From Chitinophaga alhagiae (GTDB lineage: Bacteria; Bacteroidota; Bacteroidia; Chitinophagales; Chitinophagaceae), in contig NZ_QXMH01000002.1 of NCBI RefSeq assembly GCF_003568665.1, positions 806,001 to 870,000 of the forward strand: 64,000 nucleotides of DNA, read 5' to 3'. Position numbers and translations under genes: made by a program. Below the pieces are notes generated by a model. That model did not search any database. It saw nothing but the letters and a program-made list of their open reading frames with translations, and was not told where the DNA came from. Below are positions 1 through 10,400 of this stretch, one piece after another. Positions within the stretch are counted from its first letter, which is position 1. Every line of letters begins with the position of its first letter.

Positions 1-29
1 TTTGTACGTACACGTAAACAGCACAACAC

Positions 30-1742
30 ATGCAAGAATCGCTCAGAAGCCGGCAGTGGTTTGGAAGAAAGGGGAAAGACGGGTTTATTTACCGCGCCTG
101 GATGAAGAACCAGGGCATTCCGCCGGATGAGTTCAACGGCAAGCCTGTGATAGGCATCTGCAACACATGGTCTGAACTGACGCCCTGCAACGCGCATTTC
201 AGGGAGCTGGCGGAGTCCGTAAAGCGCGGCATCCTGGAAGCCGGTGGTTTCCCGGTAGAGTTCCCGGTAATGTCTCTCGGGGAAACATTGATGAAGCCTA
301 CGGCCATGCTATACCGCAACCTGGTGAGCATGGACGTGGAAGAATCTGTGCGCGCCAACCCGGTAGACGGGGTGGTGCTGCTCTGCGGGTGCGACAAAAC
401 CACGCCTTCCCTGGTAATGGGCGCCTGCAGTGTAGACCTGCCGGCCATTGTTGTATCCGGCGGCGCCATGCTCACCGGCAAATACAATGGTCGGGATATT
501 GGTACCAGCGATATCTGGCGGTTCACGGACGAAGTACGTTCCGGCGCCATGTCTGAAGAAGCGCTGAACCTGGCGGAAGCCGGTATGTGCCGCAGCCGCG
601 GCCATTGCGCCGTAATGGGCACCGCTTCTTCCATGGCCTGCATGGTGGAGGCCCTTGGCCTCTCCCTGCCCGGCAACGCCGCTATTCCCGCCGCAGACGC
701 AAGCCGCAAGGTACTGGCGCAGCTCTCCGGCCGCCGCATTACAGACATGGTGCGCAGCAATATAAAGTTGTCTGACATTCTCACACGGCAGGCGTTTGAA
801 AATGCCATACGGGTAAACGCGGCCGTTGGCGGCTCCACCAATTTTGTGATACACCTGCTGGCCATAGCCGGCAGAATTGGCGTGGAGCTGGGCATGGACG
901 ATTTTGACCGCCTTTCCGCCAACATCCCCCTCATTGCAAACCTGCAGCCTTCCGGTAAATATTTTATGGAAGACCTGTACTATGCCGGCGGACTGCCCGC
1001 CGTGATGCGGGAGCTGCTGCCCTGGCTGCATGCAGACGCGGTAACGGCCAACGGCAACACTGTACGGCAGAATGTGGAGAACGCCGTTTCCAATAACAGA
1101 GACGTGATAGCGCCGGTGGATGCGCCCTTCAACCCGCTCTCCGGCGTGGTGGTGCTGCGCGGCAACCTTTGCGAGGCGGGCGCGGTATTGAAGCCTTCCG
1201 CCGCCAGCCCGCGGCTGTTGCAGCATACCGGCAAGGCGGTAGTGTTCGAGAACATTGAAGATTATAAAGCGCGTATAGACGATCCGGCCCTGCCCGTAGA
1301 CGAGAACAGCATACTGGTGCTCAAGAACGTAGGCCCCAAAGGGTACCCCGGCATGCCGGAAGTGGGCAACATGAGCCTGCCCAAAAAACTGCTGGCAAAG
1401 GGCGTTACAGACATGGTGCGGATCTCTGACGGCAGGATGAGCGGCACCGGGTTTGGCACCGTTGTGCTGCACGTTTCTCCCGAGGCCGCCGCCGGCGGCA
1501 CGCTGGCCCTGGTAGAGAACGGTGACCTCATTGCGCTGGATGTGGCCGGCCGCTCCCTCCGCCTGCTGGTGGAAGAGGAGGTGCTGGCCCGCAGAAGGGC
1601 CGCCTGGCAGGCTGCTGAAAGCCCTTACCGCCGCGGCTATGTGCAATTGTACGTGCAGCATGTGGAGCAGGCGCACCTCGGCGCGGATTTCGATTTTCTA
1701 AAAGGAAGCTCCGGCAGCGAAGTGCTGCGGGACTCGCATTAA
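30..1742 (+). CDS. IlvD/Edd-family sugar-acid dehydratase
   Basis: A 570-residue member of the IlvD/Edd family, which uses a [2Fe-2S] cluster and Mg2+ to dehydrate sugar acids (for example L-arabinonate or D-xylonate) to 2-keto-3-deoxy acids, or dihydroxy acids in branched-chain amino acid synthesis. Three cluster-type cysteines are visible: C53 (TPCN), C121 (GCDK) and C193 (RGHC). Their spacing is close to that I recall for Rhizobium L-arabinonate dehydratase. The SDGRMSGTGFG and NVGPKGYPGMPE motifs follow in the C-terminal half. The sequence and the downstream SDR and lactate-type dehydrogenase favour a sugar-acid role over IlvD proper, since no ilvBNC genes are nearby. The next start is only 14 bases after the stop, so it is likely one operon. 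The exact substrate is unknown. The promoter lies before the window. Confidence 0.9.
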   Translation: MQESLRSRQWFGRKGKDGFIYRAWMKNQGIPPDEFNGKPVIGICNTWSELTPCNAHFRELAESVKRGILEAGGFPVEFPVMSLGETLMKPTAMLYRNLVSMDVEESVRANPVDGVVLLCGCDKTTPSLVMGACSVDLPAIVVSGGAMLTGKYNGRDIGTSDIWRFTDEVRSGAMSEEALNLAEAGMCRSRGHCAVMGTASSMACMVEALGLSLPGNAAIPAADASRKVLAQLSGRRITDMVRSNIKLSDILTRQAFENAIRVNAAVGGSTNFVIHLLAIAGRIGVELGMDDFDRLSANIPLIANLQPSGKYFMEDLYYAGGLPAVMRELLPWLHADAVTANGNTVRQNVENAVSNNRDVIAPVDAPFNPLSGVVVLRGNLCEAGAVLKPSAASPRLLQHTGKAVVFENIEDYKARIDDPALPVDENSILVLKNVGPKGYPGMPEVGNMSLPKKLLAKGVTDMVRISDGRMSGTGFGTVVLHVSPEAAAGGTLALVENGDLIALDVAGRSLRLLVEEEVLARRRAAWQAAESPYRRGYVQLYVQHVEQAHLGADFDFLKGSSGSEVLRDSH

Positions 1743-1756
1743 CCGCAATCAGTAAA

Positions 1757-2524
1757 ATGGATAAACAGTCTTTCAAAGGAAAAGTAGCTATTGTAACCGG
1801 GGCCGGGCAAGGGATAGGATTTGACATAGCGCGGCAGCTGGCCGCGGAGGGCGCGGCCGTTATACTGAACGATATTGACGCCCAACTGGCGGAGAAAGCC
1901 GCGCAGCGGATCACCAACGCCAACGGCGCCTGTGTGCCGGTACCGGGCAATACGGCGGAACTGCCGGTGATACGCAGCATGGTGGCTACCGCTGTAAACA
2001 GCTTTGGCCGGCTGGACATTGCGGTGGCCAATGCGGGCATCACCCTCTTCGGCAACTTCCTCACTTACCCCCAGGAGTCCCTGCAGCAGGTGTTGCAGGT
2101 AAACCTGGGCGGCACCTTCTTTCTGGCGCAGGAAGCGGCTAAACAGATGATCAGCCAGGGCGGCGGCGGCTCGCTGCTGTTCATGTCTTCCGTAACCGGC
2201 CACCAGGCGCATAAAGACCTGGCCGCGTATGGTATGACAAAGGCCGCGCTCGAAATGCTGGCCAAAAACCTGGTAATAGAACTGTCAGGGTACGGCATCA
2301 CGGTCAACACGGTAGCGCCCGGCGCTACGCTTACGGAAAGAACGATGAATGACCCCGCTTATGAAAAGGTATGGTCAGACATTACGCCCATGGGCCGCCC
2401 CGCCAACACCGCAGATATTGCCGCCGCCGTGCTGTTCCTCGTTTCCGGCAAGGCCCGCCACATCACCGGGCAATGCCTGGTGATAGACGGGGGCTGGACT
2501 TCCGTCAGCCCTTCTCCTTTCTGA
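1757..2524 (+). CDS. SDR-family NAD(P)-dependent oxidoreductase
   Basis: A 255-residue classical short-chain dehydrogenase, probably cytoplasmic. The N-terminal Rossmann motif TGAGQGIG (about residues 14-21) binds the dinucleotide, and an NAG motif follows. The catalytic triad is S145, Y158 and K162 (YGMTK). The acidic residue after beta-2 (LNDID) favours NAD over NADP. The length is normal for the family. Being wedged between a sugar-acid dehydratase and a lactate/glycolate-type dehydrogenase suggests it oxidises a sugar or a 2-keto-3-deoxy sugar acid, as 2-keto-3-deoxy-L-fuconate dehydrogenases do in the oxidative L-fucose pathway. That substrate is an inference from context. Start chosen at the ATG directly before the conserved N-terminus. 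Confidence 0.9.
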   Translation: MDKQSFKGKVAIVTGAGQGIGFDIARQLAAEGAAVILNDIDAQLAEKAAQRITNANGACVPVPGNTAELPVIRSMVATAVNSFGRLDIAVANAGITLFGNFLTYPQESLQQVLQVNLGGTFFLAQEAAKQMISQGGGGSLLFMSSVTGHQAHKDLAAYGMTKAALEMLAKNLVIELSGYGITVNTVAPGATLTERTMNDPAYEKVWSDITPMGRPANTADIAAAVLFLVSGKARHITGQCLVIDGGWTSVSPSPF

Positions 2525-2619
2525 TAATTTGATGCGGAAAACCAGGTGATTTTTTATGATCTTTGGTGATTGCCGGCGGTGTTATGGAGAACTGCTTGCC
2601 GGTAAAAAATGCAAAACAT

Positions 2620-5445
2620 ATGAATCCAGGGGAAGGGTTAAAACAGATACTACCGGAAGCACGTATCAAAACAAGGCTGATAGACAGGGTGGCGTACGCG
2701 GCAGACGCGGGTTTTTACCACCTTGTGCCGCAGGCCATTGTACAACCGGTCAATGAAGAAGAAATAGCCGCACTGTTCAGCTTTTCACATACACATAAAA
2801 TACCCATGGTGTTCCGCACCGGCGGTACCAGCTTGTCCGGGCAGTCCATTACAGACGGTATCCTGGTAGATCTCAGCCAGTACTGGAACCGCATGAACAT
2901 TGCGGAAGAGGGCCGCCTGGTGCGCGTGCAGCCGGGCATTACCGGCGCCATGGTGAATGCTTACCTGAAAAAATACAAACGGAAAATAGGGCCGGACCCT
3001 TCCAGCATCAGCGCCGCCATGATGGGCGGCATTCTCTCCAACAACGCCAGCGGCATGTGTTGCGGCGTGCAGTACAACTCGTACCATACTACGCGGTACA
3101 TCCGGTTTATGCTGGCAGACGGGCAGGTGTTCTCCACGGAAGTGCCGGCGGACTATGACCGCTTTCTGCAGGCCTGTTCCACCCTGGCGGAAGAGCTGAA
3201 CGCCCTGCGCCGCGAGGTGATGGAAAACGCTGACCTGCATCAGACCATCCGCCGCAAATACGAAACAAAAAACACGGTGGGCTACTCCCTCAACGCGCTC
3301 ATTGACTATGAGCACCCGCTGGATATTTTTGCGCACCTGCTGATAGGGGCGGAAGGCACGCTGGCCTTCATTGCAGAAGCCGTAATGGAAACCATTCCTG
3401 ACGAGCCCTGCAAAAGCACGGCGCTGCTGTACTTCCCGGATATTTACGCGGCCTGCCAGGCCATTCAGCCGCTCAAGGATGCGGGCGCGCTGATGGTGGA
3501 ACTGATGGACAGGGCCTCCCTGCGCGCGGTAGAGCACCTGCCTGGCATGGACCCCTTTGTGAAAACCCTGCCGCCGCCGGCCGCCGCCCTGCTGATAGAG
3601 TTCCAGGAACCTGCCGTGGAACAGCTGGAGCAGCGGGTGAACGGTTTCCTGACGGAAGTGGGCCGCCTTTCCCTCCTCAACGCGCCGGTGTTTACCGTAG
3701 ACCCTGATGAAAGGGAATTTCTCTGGAAAGTACGCAAGGGCCTGTTCCCCGCCGTGGGGGCGGTGAGGGCCAGCGGTACCACCGTTATTCTTGAAGATGT
3801 GGCCTTCCCGCTTCATACCATGGGAGACGCCATCCTGGAGCTGCAGGACCTTTTCAAGCGATACAATTATGACAACGCTATCATCTTCGGCCACGCCCGC
3901 GATGGCAACATACATTTTGTAGTTACCCAGTCTTTTAACGATGCCGCGGAGATAGACCGCTACGACCGTTTTCTGCGGGACGTAGTGGAGCTGGTAGTGA
4001 AAAAATACAACGGCACCCTCAAGGCCGAACACGGCACCGGCCGCAACATGGCGCCCTTTGTGGAAACGGAATGGGGCGGGGATGCTTACCGCATCATGCA
4101 GCGCATCAAGGCGGCGGCAGACCGGTGGGCCCTGCTGAACCCCGGGGTGATCATCAACGCGGACAAGGAAGTGCATATCAAAAACCTGAAGCAGCTGCCC
4201 TCTGTAGAAGCGGAAGTAGACCGCTGCATTGAATGCGGTTACTGCGAGCCGGTATGCCCCAGCCGCAACCTCACCACCACGCCGCGGCGCCGCATAGTGG
4301 TGCGCCGCACGCTGGAGGCCATGAAAATGGCGCATGCGGGATCAGACCGCCAGGTGCTGCTGGACCAGTACCAGTATGATGTGCTGGACACCTGCGCTGT
4401 AGACGGCCTCTGCGCCGGGGCATGTCCGGTAGATATCAATACCGGCGACCTAGTGAAGCGCCTCCGCCGGGAAAATCATTCATCCTCCGCCAATAAAACA
4501 GCGCTGTGGGTAGCCAAAAATTTCAGGGCTGCCGAGCGGGCCGCGCGCATTGGTCTGACAGTAGCAATGGGCTTCAGCGCCGTGCTGGGGCATCAAACCA
4601 TTACCGGCATCACCAGGCTGCTGCGCAAAATAATACCCGCCGTACCCCTGTGGTCAGACCAGTTCGTAACACCGCCTTCGCTGAAAGCGCTGAAGACCGC
4701 GCCCACAGAAGGCGCCAATGGTACGGTGGTGTACTTTCCGGCTTGCATATCCAGGTTGCTGGGTACTTCCCGCACCGGCAAAAAGAACATCATGGAAACC
4801 TTCCTGGAAGTGTCTGCCAAGGCAGGCATTGGCGTGAAGGTGATAGGGAATGCGGAAGGCAGCTGCTGCGGGCAGATCTTTCACTCCAAAGGTTTTGGGG
4901 ATGCGTACCGCCATACGGCCAATCATATTATTGAACAATTGTGGGAAAACTCCGCCCGAGGCCGTTACCCGGTGGTGATAGACGTAAGCTCCTGCGCGTA
5001 CACGCTGCATGGCCACCGCCCGCACCTGACAGCGGAGAACCAGGCCCGGTTTGACAAGCTGCGTATCATAGACAGCGTGGACTATTTGCATGACATGGTG
5101 ATAGACGCCTGCAAACCCGCCGTTAAAAAAGATAATGTGGTGCTGCACCCCGTTTGCTCCCTGAAAAAAATGGGCACGGAAAACAAGTTCAGGAAAATAG
5201 CGGAGCGTTTTGCGGAACGTGTAACCATACCGGTGCAGGCCGGCTGCTGTGGCATGGCCGGAGACCGGGGTTTCCTTTTCCCCGAGCTGACCGCTTCCGC
5301 TACGTTTCATGAGGCCGCTGAAGTGAAGGCGAACGAATACAGCGGTTACTATTCCTCCACCAAAACCTGCGAAATGGCCATGGCGGAGGCTGTGAACAGG
5401 AATTACGAGTCTATCCTGTATATGGTGAATGAATGCACGGCGTGA
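2620..5445 (+). CDS. FAD/Fe-S D-2-hydroxyacid dehydrogenase (GlcD-GlcF-like fusion)
   Basis: A 941-residue fused flavoprotein and iron-sulfur protein. Order: FAD-binding_4 domain (about 40-180, with the FRTGGTSLSG loop); FAD-oxidase C-terminal domain (about 260-510, with GHARDGNIH and HGTGRN); a dicluster 4Fe-4S ferredoxin segment (CIECGYCEPVC near 535, second cysteine set near 591); then two cysteine-rich CCG domains (CCGQ near 747, GCCGMAGDRG near 874). The family oxidises D-lactate, glycolate or related 2-hydroxyacids and passes electrons to the quinone pool. The frame is open further upstream to a TTG at 2563 and an ATG at 2584. I chose ATG 2620 because the protein then begins just before the conserved region. 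As the third gene of the operon it could use lactate made from deoxy-sugar acids; this is inference. Confidence 0.88.
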   Translation: MNPGEGLKQILPEARIKTRLIDRVAYAADAGFYHLVPQAIVQPVNEEEIAALFSFSHTHKIPMVFRTGGTSLSGQSITDGILVDLSQYWNRMNIAEEGRLVRVQPGITGAMVNAYLKKYKRKIGPDPSSISAAMMGGILSNNASGMCCGVQYNSYHTTRYIRFMLADGQVFSTEVPADYDRFLQACSTLAEELNALRREVMENADLHQTIRRKYETKNTVGYSLNALIDYEHPLDIFAHLLIGAEGTLAFIAEAVMETIPDEPCKSTALLYFPDIYAACQAIQPLKDAGALMVELMDRASLRAVEHLPGMDPFVKTLPPPAAALLIEFQEPAVEQLEQRVNGFLTEVGRLSLLNAPVFTVDPDEREFLWKVRKGLFPAVGAVRASGTTVILEDVAFPLHTMGDAILELQDLFKRYNYDNAIIFGHARDGNIHFVVTQSFNDAAEIDRYDRFLRDVVELVVKKYNGTLKAEHGTGRNMAPFVETEWGGDAYRIMQRIKAAADRWALLNPGVIINADKEVHIKNLKQLPSVEAEVDRCIECGYCEPVCPSRNLTTTPRRRIVVRRTLEAMKMAHAGSDRQVLLDQYQYDVLDTCAVDGLCAGACPVDINTGDLVKRLRRENHSSSANKTALWVAKNFRAAERAARIGLTVAMGFSAVLGHQTITGITRLLRKIIPAVPLWSDQFVTPPSLKALKTAPTEGANGTVVYFPACISRLLGTSRTGKKNIMETFLEVSAKAGIGVKVIGNAEGSCCGQIFHSKGFGDAYRHTANHIIEQLWENSARGRYPVVIDVSSCAYTLHGHRPHLTAENQARFDKLRIIDSVDYLHDMVIDACKPAVKKDNVVLHPVCSLKKMGTENKFRKIAERFAERVTIPVQAGCCGMAGDRGFLFPELTASATFHEAAEVKANEYSGYYSSTKTCEMAMAEAVNRNYESILYMVNECTA

Positions 5446-5467
5446 TGGCTAAAAAAAATACTGTACC

Positions 5468-5495
5468 TTGAGAAAGGGTATTTGTTATATTTTTA
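5468..5495 (+). promoter_or_regulatory. Candidate Bacteroidota promoter of the first ECF sigma gene
   Basis: A TTG at 5468-5470 is followed after 15-17 bases by an A/T-rich -7 element that can be read as TATATTTT (5486) or TATTTTTA (5488), near matches to TAnnTTTG. The inferred transcript start lies about 20 bases before the ATG at 5521. The spacing is slightly shorter than the usual 19 or so, so support is moderate. No clear terminator separates it from the preceding operon. Confidence 0.4.
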
Positions 5496-5520
5496 AGGGA
5501 GCTTCCAATATTCTGACGTT

Positions 5521-6087
5521 ATGCATATGCTCAACCAATATACGGACAGTGAGCTGCTGGATTTGCTGGCAAAAGGCAATGACGCGGCTTTTACCGAAAT
5601 ATACAACCGGTATTGGAAGAAGCTGTTTGCCGTTGCGGCCGCCAAAATACAGGATATGGAAGAGGCGGAAGAAATTGTGCAGGAAATATTCGTGTCCCTC
5701 TGGAAAAGGCGCGAAGCCTTGCAGATAACCACTGCGCTGGACAGGTACCTGGTTGTTTCCGTCAAATACCGCGTTATAAAAGTACTGGCCAGGCGCCACC
5801 ACAGCCGCCAGTACCTGAACAGCCTGCAGGCGCCCGCCCTCGAAGATGACTCCACACAACAATGGCTGGCCTTTGAAGAGCTGCAGGAACGCCTGGAGGC
5901 GCTGGTAAGCGGCCTCCCGGAAAAATGCCAGCTGGTATACCGGCTGAGCCGCGAGAAAGGTTATTCCCAGCAACAGATAGCGGAAGCCCTGCAGATATCC
6001 GAAAAAACAGTAGAAGCCCACCTGGGCAAGGCGCTCAAAACCCTGCGCCATGGCCTCAACCAGTTCCTGCTGTCCATACTCCTGTAA
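5521..6087 (+). CDS. ECF RNA polymerase sigma-70 factor (FecI-type)
   Basis: A 188-residue extracytoplasmic-function sigma factor. Region 2 covers about residues 24-90 (FTEIYNRYWKKLF, then the AEEIVQEIFVSLW helix that contacts the -10 region). Region 4 covers about 125-177 with a helix-turn-helix (SQQQIAEALQISEKTVEAHL). The gene is followed by a FecR-type anti-sigma and an STN-containing SusC. This is the Bacteroidota trans-envelope relay in which substrate binding at SusC releases the sigma factor to transcribe its own SusCD operon. Start: an ATG codes two residues before a second Met, and either is possible. Confidence 0.92.
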   Translation: MHMLNQYTDSELLDLLAKGNDAAFTEIYNRYWKKLFAVAAAKIQDMEEAEEIVQEIFVSLWKRREALQITTALDRYLVVSVKYRVIKVLARRHHSRQYLNSLQAPALEDDSTQQWLAFEELQERLEALVSGLPEKCQLVYRLSREKGYSQQQIAEALQISEKTVEAHLGKALKTLRHGLNQFLLSILL

Positions 6088-6151
6088 ATTTTTTTCAACC
6101 CGCTAAGGGATTCCCTCCGCTCAGGGCACTTGTTAGTAAAGGCCCTGCAAA

Positions 6152-7306
6152 ATGCAACCCTCCAATCAGGAACATCGCTACGAAGAGCTGGCGGCCAAAT
6201 GGCTGAACGGGACCATTACGCCCGAAGAAGAAAAAGAGTTTGCCGGCTGGTTCAATGATGGCAACAGCGGCCCTATGCTGGTGCCGGAAGCATTGGGGAG
6301 CAGCGAGGAGGCGCATCGGCGGCGTTTGCTGAACAAGGTGAGGCAAGCGGCAGGCCTGCAGCACGGGAAGACCGTACGCATGCGCCGTTGGGCCATAGCG
6401 GCCTCGCTGGCGCTGGTGGCGGGAGCGGCGGCATTGTACCTGCTGAGGCCGTCCGCCACAGCTCCGCGGCAGATGGCCATTCAACAGCCCGCCGCCATGG
6501 AAGATGCGGCGCCCGGCGGCAACAAGGCCGTGCTCACGCTGGCCAACGGCTCGCAAATAGTGCTGGACAGTGCGGGGCAGGGCGTATTGGCCACCCAGGG
6601 AGGTACCGCGGTGATCAAGTCGCAGCAGGGCCAGCTGGTATATAAGGAAGAAGAAAACACGGAGAATACGGCCGCTGTGGCCATGAATACGCTGCGCACG
6701 CCAAGAGGCGGGCAATACATGATCGTGTTGCCGGACGGTACAAAAGTATGGCTCAACTCACAATCATCACTGCAGTTCCCGGCTGTGTTCAACGGGAAGG
6801 AAAGGGTGGTGCAGCTGACAGGGGAGGCTTACTTCGAAGTGGCGCATAACAAACAGAAACCGTTCCGCGTAGCATCTGCGGGAGCACATATAGAAGTATT
6901 GGGCACGCACTTCAACGTAATGGCCTATGCCAACGAGCCGCACATGGAAACCACCCTCCTGGAAGGCGCGGTGAGAGTGAGCAAAGGCAGCCGGAGCGAA
7001 GTGATAAAGCCGGGCCGGCAGGTACAATTGTCCGGCAGCGAAATGACGGTGCGCAGCGTAGATACAGACGATGCCATTGCCTGGAAGACCGGCCTCTTCC
7101 GGTTCAACAATCACTCGCTGAAAAGTATTATGCGCCAAATAGAGCGTTGGTACGATGTGCAGATAGATTATGCTTCCATGCCGGACAAAGAGTACAGCGG
7201 CATGATGCGCAGAACGTCCAATCTTTCTGAAGTATTAAAAATGCTGGAGGTAGCAGGCCGGGTAAGATTTACCATAGAGGGCCGCACAGTAAGGGCAATT
7301 CAATAG
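6152..7306 (+). CDS. FecR-family anti-sigma factor with DUF4974 domain
   Basis: A 384-residue inner-membrane regulator. The cytoplasmic N-terminal part (1-77) should hold the sigma factor. One transmembrane helix lies near 78-97 (alanine/leucine-rich, after MRRW). The periplasmic part contains a PGGNKAVLTL segment, the FecR domain (about 175-290, with TPRGGQY, LPDGTKVWLN, GEAYFEV and VLGTHFNV), and a C-terminal DUF4974 domain (about 310-383). DUF4974 resembles secretin/TonB short N-terminal folds and probably meets the STN domain of the adjacent SusC. It sits 64 bases after the sigma gene and 96 bases before the SusC start, so it is the middle partner of the signalling triad. Confidence 0.92.
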   Translation: MQPSNQEHRYEELAAKWLNGTITPEEEKEFAGWFNDGNSGPMLVPEALGSSEEAHRRRLLNKVRQAAGLQHGKTVRMRRWAIAASLALVAGAAALYLLRPSATAPRQMAIQQPAAMEDAAPGGNKAVLTLANGSQIVLDSAGQGVLATQGGTAVIKSQQGQLVYKEEENTENTAAVAMNTLRTPRGGQYMIVLPDGTKVWLNSQSSLQFPAVFNGKERVVQLTGEAYFEVAHNKQKPFRVASAGAHIEVLGTHFNVMAYANEPHMETTLLEGAVRVSKGSRSEVIKPGRQVQLSGSEMTVRSVDTDDAIAWKTGLFRFNNHSLKSIMRQIERWYDVQIDYASMPDKEYSGMMRRTSNLSEVLKMLEVAGRVRFTIEGRTVRAIQ

Positions 7307-7402
7307 ATCAATTATAACGGGCATGAGATGTACACGCGGGCCGCATAGCCTGTGCGGGAAAGTTATGCCTTATTCAACCAAAACTTTAACTTGACATCTT
7401 CT

Positions 7403-10400
7403 ATGAATGTTACGGCTATTTGTAAATGGCTCCTTGCGCAATGCCATCAGGTAAAGGAGCATTGTACTGTTCACCAAAAACTGTTCCGTGCCATGAAAAT
7501 GACCACTGTTCTACTGACTGTTATTTGCCTGCAGGTAAGCGCTTCGGCGTTTTCGCAGCAGTACACGCTCACAGAAAAGAACGCTTCATTGGAAGCAGTG
7601 CTGAAGAAGATCAGTACACAGAGCGGTTATCTTTTTTTGTTTGATTCCAGGCAGATGAAAATGAGCAAGCCGGTAACGGTGAGCGTCAGGAACGCCTCAC
7701 TGGAAACGGTGTTGCAGCAATGCCTGGAAGGTCAGCCTTTCACGTATGAGCTGATGAACAAAACGATTGTGATCAAACTGAAGGCCGCGCCGGAACGTAA
7801 ACCGGCGCCGGCGGCCGCGGCAGACACCCTCCGCGGGCTGGTCACCAATACGGCCGGAGAGCCTGTGCCCGGTGTTTCGGTGAGCATCAAAGGCACCACC
7901 AAAGGTACGGTAACGGACGTGCAGGGCCGCTACGTCCTCTACGGCGTGGAGCTGACGCCAGATGCCGTGCTGGTGTTCCGCATGATAGGCTTTCAGCCGT
8001 TTGAGGCCCGCGCTGCCGCGGGAAAGCCGCTCAACATCACCCTGCAGGTAGAGCAGTCAAAGCTGGATGAAGTGGTAGTGGTAGGGTACGGCACGCAGAA
8101 ACGCAGCGACCTCACCGGCTCTATTTCTTCCGTAAAAGGAGAGCAGCTGGCCTCACAGGCCATCCGCAACCCCATACAGGCGCTGACCGGCCTGGCGCCC
8201 GGCATACAGGTGCTGCAGAACTCCGGCGAGCCTGGCAGCGCCCTGAGCGTGCGCGTGCGGGGCGGTAACTCGCTGATCGGCGGCAATGAGCCCATGTACG
8301 TGATAGATGGTTTCCCGGTAACAGGCTCGCTGGACAATCTCAACCCCAGCGATATCCTCAATATTGAAGTGCTGAAAGACGCTTCCGCCACAGCCGTTTA
8401 CGGCTCAAGAGGCGCAAACGGCGTAGTGCTGGTGACCACCAAAAAAGGGAAAGCGGGCCGCACGCAGGTGAATTACGACGGTTATTATGGTTTTCAGCAG
8501 GTCACCAAAAAAATAGACATGCTGAACGCGCAGGAATTTGCCACCCTGGCCAATACCCGCGCTAAAAACGACAACGAAACGCCGTTTTTTACCGATGCGC
8601 AGATTGCGGCCTTTGGCAAGGGAACAGACTGGCAGGATGAGATCTTCCAGACGGCTCCCATCCAGAACCACGCCCTGTCTGTTTCCGGCGGGAGCGAGAA
8701 AACACGCTTCAACCTGTCTGCCAGTTATTTTGACCAGGATGGCGTTATCATCAACTCCTATTACAACCGCGCGCAACTGCGGGCCAACCTGGAGCATAAC
8801 ATCAGCGACAACTGGAAAATATCTTTCAACAATATTCTCAGCAGAACAAGAAATAACTTCCTCTTCAGCAATAATACGGAACGCGGCGCGGGTGTGCTGA
8901 GCGGAGCGCTCATAGTGCCGCCTACCTTGCCGGTGTTCAATGCAGACGGCAGCTACAGCAATGTGCGGCCGTATGCCTTCAGTCCTGACATTGCTGAAAA
9001 CCCCGTTGCCATGGCGCGGGAGCGCAAGAACGTGACGGCCCGTAACGAGCTGCTCTCCAATCTTTTCCTGGAAGGTACCCTGCTGCCGGGCCTGGTGTTC
9101 CGCACTTCCGTAGGGGTGCAATACGCCAACGCCCGTACCGATTTTTATTCGCCCACTATCTTCCAGCCTTCCGCCAAAGGCAGCGCTTCCATTACCTACG
9201 CGGAGTCTATGAACATTGTGAACGAAAATACGCTCACGTATACCAAAACCTTTAACAAAGACCACCAGCTGACGGTGCTGGGCGGTTTGATGGCGGAAAA
9301 GAACAAGAACCAGAACCTGGCCGCCAGCGCCACCGGTTTTTTGACCAATACGCTGGAAAATAACAGCCTGCAATCAGGCTCCACACCCGGCATACCCAGC
9401 TCCGGCAGCAGCGAGTACGCCATACTTTCCGGGCTGGGCCGCGTGAACTATGGTTACAAAGGCAAATACCTGCTTACCGGCAGCTTGCGGGCGGATGGTT
9501 CTTCCCGCTTCGGCAAGGCCAACCGCTGGGGATATTTCCCTTCCGCCGCGCTGGCATGGCGGGTGAGCGAAGAACCGTTCTGGCAGGGTGTTAAAGATGT
9601 AGTGAACGATCTGAAGCTGCGCGGCAGCTGGGGGCTGACGGGCAACACCGCCGTATCGCCTTTCCAGTCGCTCGCCATTCTGTCTAGCGTGCAAACCGTG
9701 CTGGATGAAAGCCTCTACATCGGTTTTGCGCCGGGTACGGCCAGGCCCAACCCGGAGCTGAAGTGGGAAACCACGCGGCAGATAGATGCCGGTATTGACG
9801 TAGGCCTCTTCAGCAGCCGCGTGCAACTGAGCATAGACCTTTATACCAAACGCACCAACGACCTGTTAAGCTCCGTACCGGTACATTCCTCCAGCGGGTA
9901 TTCCAATACCATCCGCAACCTGGGCACCGTGCAGAACAAAGGGATGGACATTTCCATCCAGTCTGCCGTATTCCGGGACGGGCCTTTCTTCTGGGACCTT
10001 GGCCTCAATTTTTCCATGAACCGCAACAAGGTGATCACCCTCAGCGGCGGCACGGACATTTTCGGTGAAACGCTCGGCAATACCCTGCCCGCCATGAGCC
10101 TGGTACGCGAAGGTTACCCCATCGGCGTGTTCTATGGGTACCTGGAGAACGGGCTGAACGCCAACGGCGAGATCGTTTACCACGACCTGGACAAGAACGG
10201 CACTATCAACAGCCTTGACCGCACCATTATCGGAGACCCCAATCCCGGTTATATCATCGGCCTCAACTCCCGCATGCGTTATAAACAATTTGACCTGAAC
10301 ATACTGGTCACCAGCGTGCAGGACGTAGACATACTGAACTATAATTTGTCTAACGTGGCAGACGGTTTCAGCTTCGGCATCAACCAGATGCGCGATGTGC

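Noticed and set aside
309..1676. 455-codon open frame on the minus strand across the dehydratase gene
   Set aside because: It is a shadow of the GC-rich coding strand; the + strand product has clear family motifs and the minus product has none.
2785..4335. 516-codon minus-strand open frame across the FAD/Fe-S dehydrogenase
   Set aside because: No family motifs, His/Arg/Gly-rich shadow composition; the + strand gene is certain.
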